From contig QQSA01000020.1 in the NCBI GenBank assembly GCA_003602535.1, positions 22,388 to 28,619 on the forward strand: DNA of 6,232 bases, given 5' to 3'. The notes beneath the pieces were generated by a model. It had not been told where the DNA came from, did no database searches, and saw only the letters and a list, made by a program, of their open reading frames with translations. This DNA is from Candidatus Poseidoniales archaeon. GTDB taxonomy: Archaea; Thermoplasmatota; Poseidoniia; Poseidoniales; Poseidoniaceae. Positions 1-6,221 of the stretch are shown one piece after another (the stretch's first letter is position 1; every line of letters starts with the position of its first letter). A program made the position numbers and the translations under genes.

Positions 1-18
1 TTTGGAGCAAGAACCTGG

Positions 19-2271
19 ATGCAAACTGGTGTATTTTGGTTAATCCTTGCTGGAATAGGAGGGTTCCTTTCAGCATGGCACAACTATGATCCCGCTGCAT
101 TAGACTCACTATCCAATATTGGTTGGTCATATGATGACGGAAGCGCACTTGCTTACTTCAATGAAGTAGCTATGACCACCGCTCTTTTCGCTATTCTATT
201 GGGTGGCTCATTGGTAGCACATACCAGAACAACAGGTTCAGGACTTGCCAGTGAAGCAAATGCATCTATGATTGCAATGGCTTGGACTGCACAAGCATTG
301 ATCGGTCTAGTTCTTTGTGCTCTTGATTATTGGGATGTATTAACTTACGGCACCACAGAAATGGCGCTATACGGTTTGGTTTCGGCAATGCTGGTATTGA
401 GTCTACTAGTCAATTCGATAATAACATTAGGAAATAGAGGAAACTCCCCTATTTCAGTCCCTTCATGGTTCATGATTCTTGCATTGGTTGTACTTCTATT
501 CAGTAGAGTTAGCAATGCATTGGGAGAAACTCTTGATTGGACAGGGACTGTTTGGATTGCAGATATCATTGCATCAGGATGGGTACCATTGGCTTTGATG
601 TTCGCAGTTGGATACCATGTTTTGTCACATGCTACTGGGCAACCAATTTGGTCTGGAAGCTTGACCAAAGCATCGATGTTCCTTTTATTCGTAACAGTGC
701 CGCCATTCTTCCTATCAGAATCTTCTCATGCAGATTCGTTCACACAATCAATTGGTGCGATTCTAGTTACAGTCGGATTGATGCCAATCTTTGCAGCGTC
801 TGCAAACATGATTGCTACAATGCGAGGCAATGCTAGTGCAGTAGTAGATAGTCCAGGGGCAACAGCAGCTGCAGGCGGAGCGATTCTTCTTCCGTTATAC
901 GCAATACTTGGTTTCTTTACAGGACTAAACGTCATGGTTGGTGATGGAAGCCTATCTAATGTTGCAGATGTAGTAAACTCATCTTATCTGTATGTAATTG
1001 GTGGTCTGTTTGCTTTAGCAGCACTCTTCCATTCATACCCTCTAGTTTCTGAAAAAGAATTGACTGGATCAGCTGGAATTGCATCCTGGCTACTAATCGC
1101 AGGTGGACTTCTATCAACTGTGTTATTCTTGATGAGAGGTTGGTCTGAGAATGCTCTGGTAGAATCTGGAGTCGAAGACACATCAATCGGATTATCTGGA
1201 TTTGCAATCACAGGTGCATTCGCATTCTATGGTGTGGTAATTGGTTATCTAATCGCAGGAAACTGTGTCGTTAAGACTCTTCTAGGAGGCAATGCAAAGC
1301 CTTCTGCAGTTGGAAATGAAAGCGACATTAACACTTACAATTTGGTGGAAGGAACAACATCTATCCGCACTCTATTCGGCAGAGGAGTAGGGGTCGATAC
1401 CACGCTTATTGTTGGTAATTCTGAAGAAGAGGGCCCTAGCGGCTCAACAGTGATCGAAGTATCTGCGAGTCTTCACAACGATGAAGTTGACGAATTCCCA
1501 GTTGAATTTGACGAAGATCTTGTTGCATTGACAAAGTGGCTATGCAGCCGAGGTACAACTACTGCGCAATTCTTTGATTGGGCTGATGTTGACAATTCTG
1601 GTGAAATCGATATGTTTGAGTTCTCTAATGCACTTAGAGTTGGAGAGATTGCTGATTTACCGCCATGGGATATTGAGAAACTAGTCAAAGTAATGGATAT
1701 CAATTCAGATGGTAAAATAAATTTGCCAGAATTAGATATTGCATTGCTAGATATTAGAACTAAGCTTGGAATTGAATTCGTACCTTACGAAGAAGAATCT
1801 GACGACGAAGAGGAAGCAACTGAAGCTGCTTCAGAGTCAGAAATAAAGAAGAGAGAGGAATTAGAGCGAGTCAAAGCAAATGCTTCGAAGATTGACTTTG
1901 ATGTACTGGGTACAGCAAAGGCTTCTGATAAGGATGACCTTCAAGCAATCAAGGGAGTAGGCCCATTTATCGAAGAGAAATTGAACGCTCTAGGAATCTA
2001 CACCTATGAGCAGATTTCTAAGATGAACAGCGAACTCGAAGACACAGTTAACCTAGCAATAGAGTTCTTCCCTGGAAGAGTTAAGCGTGACCAATGGGCT
2101 GGCCAAGCTAAGACCTTACTTGACGGAGGCGACAAGATTGCTGATAAGGCTTCAAACAAATCCAATCTAAAGAAAATGAAGAAGGCAGAATTGGTTGAAC
2201 TTGCAGAATCTTTGGATTTGGCAACTGACGGCACCAAGGCAGACCTGATTGAGAGAATCACTAAGGCGTGA
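19..2271 (+). CDS. Oxidase-like 12-helix membrane protein (degenerate cbb3 subunit I homologue) with EF-hand, helix-hairpin-helix and SAP tail
   Basis: The 750-residue product has two halves. Residues 1-414 hold about 12 hydrophobic helices (roughly 3-22, 47-67, 83-104, 112-137, 147-168, 177-203, 216-234, 243-268, 284-305, 321-343, 352-372, 390-413). This matches the count and spacing of cbb3-type oxidase subunit I, with recognisable pieces at PSWF (148-151), TGQPIWS (206-212), FTQSIG (241-246) and TMRG (267-270). The six family heme and copper histidines appear absent, so oxygen reduction is unlikely. An even helix number puts the tail in the cytoplasm if the N-terminus is inside. The tail has EF-hand loops at D523-E534 and D560-E571, an acidic stretch at 590-600, a helix-hairpin-helix module at 638-700 (IKGVGP, then FPGRVKRDQW) and a SAP module at about 715-750. 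The start is uncertain: the six codons before the ATG are open (F-G-A-R-T-W), so the gene may begin left of the window. GGAG at 4-7 lies rather far from the ATG. The gene is certain; homology to oxidase is likely; the role is unknown. Confidence 0.9.
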   Translation: MQTGVFWLILAGIGGFLSAWHNYDPAALDSLSNIGWSYDDGSALAYFNEVAMTTALFAILLGGSLVAHTRTTGSGLASEANASMIAMAWTAQALIGLVLCALDYWDVLTYGTTEMALYGLVSAMLVLSLLVNSIITLGNRGNSPISVPSWFMILALVVLLFSRVSNALGETLDWTGTVWIADIIASGWVPLALMFAVGYHVLSHATGQPIWSGSLTKASMFLLFVTVPPFFLSESSHADSFTQSIGAILVTVGLMPIFAASANMIATMRGNASAVVDSPGATAAAGGAILLPLYAILGFFTGLNVMVGDGSLSNVADVVNSSYLYVIGGLFALAALFHSYPLVSEKELTGSAGIASWLLIAGGLLSTVLFLMRGWSENALVESGVEDTSIGLSGFAITGAFAFYGVVIGYLIAGNCVVKTLLGGNAKPSAVGNESDINTYNLVEGTTSIRTLFGRGVGVDTTLIVGNSEEEGPSGSTVIEVSASLHNDEVDEFPVEFDEDLVALTKWLCSRGTTTAQFFDWADVDNSGEIDMFEFSNALRVGEIADLPPWDIEKLVKVMDINSDGKINLPELDIALLDIRTKLGIEFVPYEEESDDEEEATEAASESEIKKREELERVKANASKIDFDVLGTAKASDKDDLQAIKGVGPFIEEKLNALGIYTYEQISKMNSELEDTVNLAIEFFPGRVKRDQWAGQAKTLLDGGDKIADKASNKSNLKKMKKAELVELAESLDLATDGTKADLIERITKA
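2268..2271 (+). promoter_or_regulatory. GTGA stop/start junction between membrane protein and GTPase
   Basis: The stop TGA (2269-2271) of the first gene is overlapped by a GTG in frame with the GTPase. This can be read in two ways. It may be a four-base start/stop overlap giving reinitiation at GTG. Alternatively, GTGA may act as a partial Shine-Dalgarno match (archaeal core GGTGA) five bases before the ATG at 2277. Both imply translational coupling. The spacing favours the second reading, but the sequence cannot decide. Confidence 0.45.
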
Positions 2272-2276
2272 ATGGA

Positions 2277-3551
2277 ATGCGCATAGGTTTGGTTGGAAAG
2301 CCAAATGTCGGCAAATCAACTTACTTTAGTGCTGCAACATTAGCAAAGGTAGACATTGCCAACTATCCATTTTGTACCATCGACCCGAATGTTGGCGTTG
2401 CGTTTTTAGCAGCCCCACAATCGTGCCCCTGCAAAGATCTACGTGATCGTCTTGAAGCGGATGGCCGCTTGGAACCGGTTAGCGATGATGACCCTAGACA
2501 GGGTAGTATATGCGAGCCACGAACAGGTAGTTGCGTTGGCCATAAGCGCTTGGTACCTACCTTTTTGGTCGATGTAGCAGGATTAGTTCCAGGGGCGTCT
2601 GAAGGTAGAGGGAGGGGTAACGCCTTCCTTTCAGATTTAGCAAATTGTGATGCATTAATACAAGTTGTCGATGCAGCAGGATTAACAGATATCGAAGGTA
2701 ATCCCATTGCCGCAGTAGAAGATGTAGAATCTTCATTGAAAGAAGAGACTTCATTCCTTACGGAAGAGTTGGATTCATGGATTCATGGAATTCTAGATGA
2801 TGGATGGTCAAGAGGATCACGTCGAGTTCAAGCAGAAGGAGAAAAAGGCTTGAGCACTTTCCTTCATGAAAGATTTACAGGATTAGGAGCGAACCTTTCA
2901 CATGTTTTACAAGCACTTGATGGTTTTAGAAATCAATGGGGAGGCCTAGAAACACCATGGATGTGGCCAGAAGAAAAAGTACGCTCTCTTGCTTTCCATA
3001 TGAGAAAGCAATTATTCCCAATTCATATTGCAGCAAACAAAGCCGATTCATCCAAGGGCACACCTTGGGATGCAATCGAATCAAATGGAATCATTCAACC
3101 TACAATGGCAGATATGGAATTAGCATTGAGGAGAGCTGATTCTGGAGGAATGATTTCCTACAATCCAGGTGATGATACATTCACCATTGTTGATGAATCA
3201 AAATTGAACCCAGCACAAATAAACGCATTATCATCTATGAAAGAAAAACTCTCGACTGCTAAAGGAACCGGAGTTTCGTTATTGCTATCAAGGGTGTTGT
3301 TTGATGCCTTGAATCATGTAGTTGTTTATCCAGTAGCAGATGAAAATGCTTGGAAGGACGGAGATGGTAGAATATTACCAGATGCCTTTGTTGTTCCAGA
3401 TGGTATTGAGACAAAGGCCCTTGCTTACAAAGTTCATAGTGATCTAGGAGATGGTTTCATCAAGGCAGTAGATGGAAGAACACGCCGAATAGTTGGTGCT
3501 GATCATGAATGCAGTGATAACGATGTGATTAAGATTCACGCGAAGTCGTGA
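2277..3551 (+). CDS. Obg-superfamily GTPase, archaeal YchF/YGR210-like, with C-terminal TGS domain
   Basis: This 424-residue protein is a P-loop GTPase of the type linked to ribosomes or translation; the precise role of the archaeal branch is not established. Visible motifs are the P-loop GKPNVGKS (7-14), the YchF-type switch NYPFCTIDPNVG (29-40), G3 DVAGL (99-103) followed by the Obg signature PGASEGRGRGN (105-115), and G4 NKAD (254-257). Bacterial YchF has NMxE at G4 and prefers ATP, so NKAD argues for GTP. A family-specific middle domain lies before the TGS domain (about 365-421, LPDAFVVP to DVIKI). Cysteines 50, 52, 79 and 86 form a possible metal site, interrupted by an extra segment that makes the protein longer than the roughly 390-400 residues I recall for relatives. 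I chose ATG 2277 because relatives begin right at M-[KRQ]-I-G. A GTG at 2268 overlapping the previous stop (GTGA) would add three residues. The gene is probably co-translated with the upstream membrane protein. Confidence 0.93.
   Translation: MRIGLVGKPNVGKSTYFSAATLAKVDIANYPFCTIDPNVGVAFLAAPQSCPCKDLRDRLEADGRLEPVSDDDPRQGSICEPRTGSCVGHKRLVPTFLVDVAGLVPGASEGRGRGNAFLSDLANCDALIQVVDAAGLTDIEGNPIAAVEDVESSLKEETSFLTEELDSWIHGILDDGWSRGSRRVQAEGEKGLSTFLHERFTGLGANLSHVLQALDGFRNQWGGLETPWMWPEEKVRSLAFHMRKQLFPIHIAANKADSSKGTPWDAIESNGIIQPTMADMELALRRADSGGMISYNPGDDTFTIVDESKLNPAQINALSSMKEKLSTAKGTGVSLLLSRVLFDALNHVVVYPVADENAWKDGDGRILPDAFVVPDGIETKALAYKVHSDLGDGFIKAVDGRTRRIVGADHECSDNDVIKIHAKS
3536..3551. terminator. Small inverted repeat at the convergent gene junction (weak terminator candidate)
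   Basis: The sequence tcacg-cgaagt-cgtga is a perfect five-base-pair inverted repeat with a six-base loop. It ends exactly at the last base of the GTPase stop codon and directly abuts the TAA stop (3554-3552) of the opposing gene. On the plus strand it is followed by a pyrimidine-rich run (ttattcttc). The stem is short and lacks a clean T-tract on either side, so it may be chance. If it works, it could serve both transcripts. Confidence 0.2.
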
Positions 3552-5231
3552 TTATTCTTCATCACCCTCTTCTCTAGCAACTTCTAATTGTAGAGCAATG
3601 GTCATTTTATCTGGTTCTTCAGTAGTAGGAGGGGTTGCCGGTGAAGTCATTTCACCTACATCTACATACAGACTCGGTCCATTCGCCATGAAGTAAACCG
3701 AACCTCTCCCATCTCTAGAATCTTCAGCGGTAGCATTCTCATTTGTCGCACATTCACCTGTACAGCCATCTGCAAATGCAACATAGACGCGCCCCTCTCT
3801 GTCGATGTGTAAATCATTGAAATCTAACAGGTTGCGGTTAGACCCACCAATATCTCTACAATCACCTGAGTTAAGACAGATTGAACCTATCTGTACTGGG
3901 TCATCAGTAACTCTCTTAGTGTGGAAAGTCGGATTTTCATCTAAGGCATTTAGACTGTAAGTAATGTAAAGATGGTAAGTGATATTATTCACTGCATAGT
4001 GAGCATTTCCGTCCCAAGGATTCCCATCTAAATCTGGCTCCCCAAGCATTTCAGAGTTTTCACTTCCTAAGTATGTGATAGCAATTCTTCCAGGGTCCCC
4101 TGCATCTGTTTGTGGAAACACCGTAGAAATTACTCCCTTAGGGGAAATTCGGATACTTTCTTGCTCCCATGTTTCGCCAGAATCGATAGAGCGTGACATG
4201 TATACTCCTTCATCTGCGCCAGTCCATACATGGTATGCATTTGATGCAGTATCGGCAGAAATTTCCGAATTCTTTCTTGGATTAGGAGTGCCCACATCTT
4301 CTCCCATCGATCTTTCAAACCACGAGAAACCATTGTCTTTTGACACGATGACAGTTGGGGTTGCAACACGTGGAGTGACGTAAACAGTTCCGTCCGCAGC
4401 AGTAGAAATCGCTCCATGCAATCCTCCATTTGTAGTTGCTAATCCAATTATCTGACCTCCTGTTTCAAAGGTTGCGCCTCCATCAAAGCTGGTAAAACAG
4501 AAAATTCCTACTAACTTGTTGTAGCAGTAGTAAACAGCGGTTTCGTATAGATTCGTAGAAAGAGCGCCAATAGCAGCATATGGGCCAGTATTTGTCCATG
4601 GACCACTGGCTAGTTTGATGTGGTCGTTAATCGGCGTTGTACCAGAATCATGCGGGTTACCCAACCATGTCGCTCCGTCGTCGTCACTCCAGCAAATCCA
4701 GGAGGTTTCAAGGCCGATCATTTGGACACCAAATATACGGTCTGTAATGGGGTCAACCCAACCGTAAGGATCGCTGGTGGTGGGTGAACACATGACGGGG
4801 TCTTGAGTTTCTTGCCATGCACCACCATAGTCGCATGATCTCATGACTTTCTCCATGGCAATGAAGAAAATACAGCCACTGGATGTAATCCCTATACTCG
4901 GTTCCTTTCCAGTTTCACCTACGTCGCTGAATATGAAATCCATTTCCAATGGGGCCTCATCTACAGGCATTCCAAAACGGTCAGTGACAAAGGTTCGAGG
5001 ATCATTCTCAATGACAATTTCAGCAGCTTCACTTTCGGTTTCTTCTCCAGAAAGCATGACATACAAAATTGTAGAGGACAGTAAAATAATTACCATTACT
5101 AAGGCTAAAATCGGAGCAAGTGGTTTTTCTGAATCTTTCCAAGGATAAATCCATTCTTTGGCGGTAAATAGCTTTCTAAATGATGTAGGTTCATCAATTA
5201 GTTCAGCATCATGAATTTCATCATCAGTCAT
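3552..5231 (-). CDS. Membrane-anchored BNR/Asp-box beta-propeller-like ectodomain protein
   Basis: This 559-residue protein starts with a charged cytoplasmic segment (1-38), followed by one hydrophobic helix (about 39-60, APILALVMVIILLSSTILYV). Lysines before the helix and the acidic stretch after it (SGEETESEAAE) predict N-in, C-out topology. The ectodomain carries five Asp-box repeats of the S-x-D-x-G-x-T/S-W type: SCDYGGAW (132-139, degenerate), SDDDGATW (182-189), SFDGGATF (248-255), SKDNGFSW (297-304) and SIDSGETW (348-355). This is typical of sialidase-like or BNR beta-propellers. Ten cysteines, all outside the membrane, could form disulfides. A Thr/Pro-rich then acidic tail (about 529-559) follows; there is no second anchor. 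I see no FRIP-type sialidase motif, so enzymatic activity is not supported; binding of glycans or proteins at the cell surface is a guess. It is the last gene of the minus-strand block, 31 bases after the zinc-ribbon gene, and its stop abuts the GTPase stop. Confidence 0.9.
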   Translation of the reverse strand: MTDDEIHDAELIDEPTSFRKLFTAKEWIYPWKDSEKPLAPILALVMVIILLSSTILYVMLSGEETESEAAEIVIENDPRTFVTDRFGMPVDEAPLEMDFIFSDVGETGKEPSIGITSSGCIFFIAMEKVMRSCDYGGAWQETQDPVMCSPTTSDPYGWVDPITDRIFGVQMIGLETSWICWSDDDGATWLGNPHDSGTTPINDHIKLASGPWTNTGPYAAIGALSTNLYETAVYYCYNKLVGIFCFTSFDGGATFETGGQIIGLATTNGGLHGAISTAADGTVYVTPRVATPTVIVSKDNGFSWFERSMGEDVGTPNPRKNSEISADTASNAYHVWTGADEGVYMSRSIDSGETWEQESIRISPKGVISTVFPQTDAGDPGRIAITYLGSENSEMLGEPDLDGNPWDGNAHYAVNNITYHLYITYSLNALDENPTFHTKRVTDDPVQIGSICLNSGDCRDIGGSNRNLLDFNDLHIDREGRVYVAFADGCTGECATNENATAEDSRDGRGSVYFMANGPSLYVDVGEMTSPATPPTTEEPDKMTIALQLEVAREEGDEE

Positions 5232-5235
5232 TGTA

Positions 5236-5241
5236 CCACCT
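5236..5241 (-). promoter_or_regulatory. Ribosome binding site of the Asp-box protein gene
   Basis: On the minus strand AGGTGG lies four bases (TACA) before the ATG at 5231-5229. It matches five of six bases of AGGTGA, the expected complement of the archaeal 16S rRNA tail. It fixes this start and shows that the organism uses Shine-Dalgarno-led initiation for genes inside transcripts. Confidence 0.65.
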
Positions 5242-5262
5242 GCGATGAAATTTAATTCTCAA

Positions 5263-5664
5263 TCAATGTCCTTTTGGACGTTCATATTCTGGTGTGAGCC
5301 TGGCCATGACAGCCATGTGTTTAGAAGATGAGAAGAATATCATGTATATTGGAACTAGTAATGTACTCACGGAAAGGAGAATTAGTGTGTAAAGTCCCCA
5401 AGGATCAACATCTTTGATGAACAAAACCCATGCGGTCCAAAGGACAGGGAGCCACATCAAAGGCGACCATCTTCTCGCCATTGCAGAAAACCTAGCATTT
5501 GCAGTTGATTTATCATACAGAGACGCGGCTTCATCTTGAGTTACTAATCCCTTCTCAACTCCGCAGCGGACACAGACCTGAGTTTTGGGTCCATTTCCAT
5601 GAATAAACTGGTCGCGTGAATAGGTGCCGTAGCAGTGACGACAGGTCGGCATGGTGAATCCCAC
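5263..5664 (-). CDS. Small zinc-ribbon protein with two transmembrane helices
   Basis: I do not recognise the family. Counting from the methionine at 5652, residues 4-30 hold a CxxC pair (C4, C7) and a second CxxC pair (C27, C30) separated by 19 residues: a treble-clef or zinc-ribbon-like metal site (CRHC ... CVRC). A polar segment (31-60) follows, then two hydrophobic helices (about 63-80 and 86-106) joined by a short loop containing DVDPWG, and a basic tail. A hairpin topology puts both ends on the same side, probably the cytoplasm. Start choice: a strong GGAGG (5675-5671) sits six bases before a GTG at 5664-5662, giving 133 residues beginning M-G-F-T-M-P-T-C. The ATG at 5652 gives 129 residues and a neat M-P-T-C start but has a poor ribosome site. 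A TTG at 5685 is open too but overlaps trpG and is less likely. The gene is sandwiched between the amidotransferase and the Asp-box gene with short spacers, so it is probably co-transcribed with both. Confidence 0.8.
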   Translation of the reverse strand: MGFTMPTCRHCYGTYSRDQFIHGNGPKTQVCVRCGVEKGLVTQDEAASLYDKSTANARFSAMARRWSPLMWLPVLWTAWVLFIKDVDPWGLYTLILLSVSTLLVPIYMIFFSSSKHMAVMARLTPEYERPKGH

Positions 5665-5670
5665 TAGCAG

Positions 5671-5675
5671 CCTCC
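5671..5675 (-). promoter_or_regulatory. GGAGG ribosome binding site that decides the zinc-ribbon gene start
   Basis: Minus-strand GGAGG lies just after the trpG stop (TGA at 5681-5679). It is six bases from GTG 5664-5662 but 18 bases from ATG 5652-5650. The spacing favours the GTG start. Confidence 0.5.
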
Positions 5676-5678
5676 ACT

Positions 5679-6221
5679 TCAACAATGCGATGCCCGGATA
5701 AGGAATTCTTCGAGGACAGCCATACCATTTGGCGAACCAATAGATTCTGGATGAAATTGTACTCCGTATGCATTTCCATCTTGAATTTCCATGGGGAGAG
5801 TTCCAGTTTCATCAGTAGCAGTAACCTCTATGTTGCCCTTTCCTGACAAAACTAGAGAATTATATCGTGTCATAACATGTACTCCCTTTTCCAATAAACC
5901 TTCACCAGTTGCAATTATTTCAGAAGGTACTCCATGAACGGGGCCCAGGGGACTTTCGATAAGTTGCATTCCTCTAGTTATGCCAATTGCTTGATGGCCC
6001 AAACATATTCCCAAAATTGGCAATTTTAGCCTAGCAGCATGCATAGAAAGTGGTGAAACTTCTGGCCTGCCGGGGCCAGGTCCTATGACTATTGCATCAT
6101 GATTAAAATCAGTGATTTCACCTCTGCCATCATATATCTCTACCGAGCAACCAAGTGATTGCAAAGCATGAATGATATTGTATGAAAATGAATCTAAATT
6201 ATCAATGAATGCAATCTTCAA
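5679..6221 (-). CDS. trpG: Class I glutamine amidotransferase, anthranilate/aminodeoxychorismate synthase component II
   Basis: This 180-residue protein hydrolyses glutamine and passes ammonia to a chorismate-using partner (TrpE, or PabB in folate synthesis), in the cytoplasm. The motifs are complete: N-terminal DNLDSFSYNI (7-16), oxyanion-loop GPGPGRPE (47-54), nucleophile elbow GICLGHQAI with Cys73 (71-79), HGVPSEI (96-102), and the catalytic His157 and Glu159 in QFHPES (155-160). One change is RYNSL (119-123) where the family usually has RYHSL. The length is slightly below the usual 190 or so. The start is TTG at 6221, right where relatives begin. This TTG overlaps a TGA (6220-6218) in another frame, a TTGA junction suggesting coupling to an upstream gene, probably trpE, beyond the right edge. 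No in-frame stop precedes it inside the window, so a start further out cannot be excluded. TrpG and PabA cannot be told apart from sequence alone. Confidence 0.93.
   Translation of the reverse strand: MKIAFIDNLDSFSYNIIHALQSLGCSVEIYDGRGEITDFNHDAIVIGPGPGRPEVSPLSMHAARLKLPILGICLGHQAIGITRGMQLIESPLGPVHGVPSEIIATGEGLLEKGVHVMTRYNSLVLSGKGNIEVTATDETGTLPMEIQDGNAYGVQFHPESIGSPNGMAVLEEFLIRASHC

Noticed and set aside
345..668. Open frame of 107 codons on the minus strand inside the first gene
   Set aside because: It lies wholly opposite a strongly supported membrane-protein frame and shows no domain or ribosome site; the same applies to the other frames inside 19-2271.
19..1260. Annotation as an active cbb3-type cytochrome oxidase
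   Set aside because: The ligand histidines in helices 2, 6, 7 and 10 are not found at the aligned positions, so only the fold, not the activity, can be claimed.
4075..4383. Plus-strand open frame of 102 codons, and a similar one at 4843-5148
   Set aside because: Both run opposite the Asp-box protein, whose repeats prove the minus-strand frame; their peptides have no recognisable features.
3552..5231. Annotation as a sialidase (neuraminidase) enzyme
   Set aside because: Asp boxes occur in many non-enzymatic propellers, and no FRIP-type motif or clear arginine triad is visible.
5248..5256. AT-rich stretch (minus-strand ATTAAATTT) as a TATA box for the Asp-box gene
   Set aside because: It is only about 20 bases before the ATG, too close for a TATA box serving a transcript that includes the AGGTGG ribosome site; co-transcription with the upstream gene is simpler.
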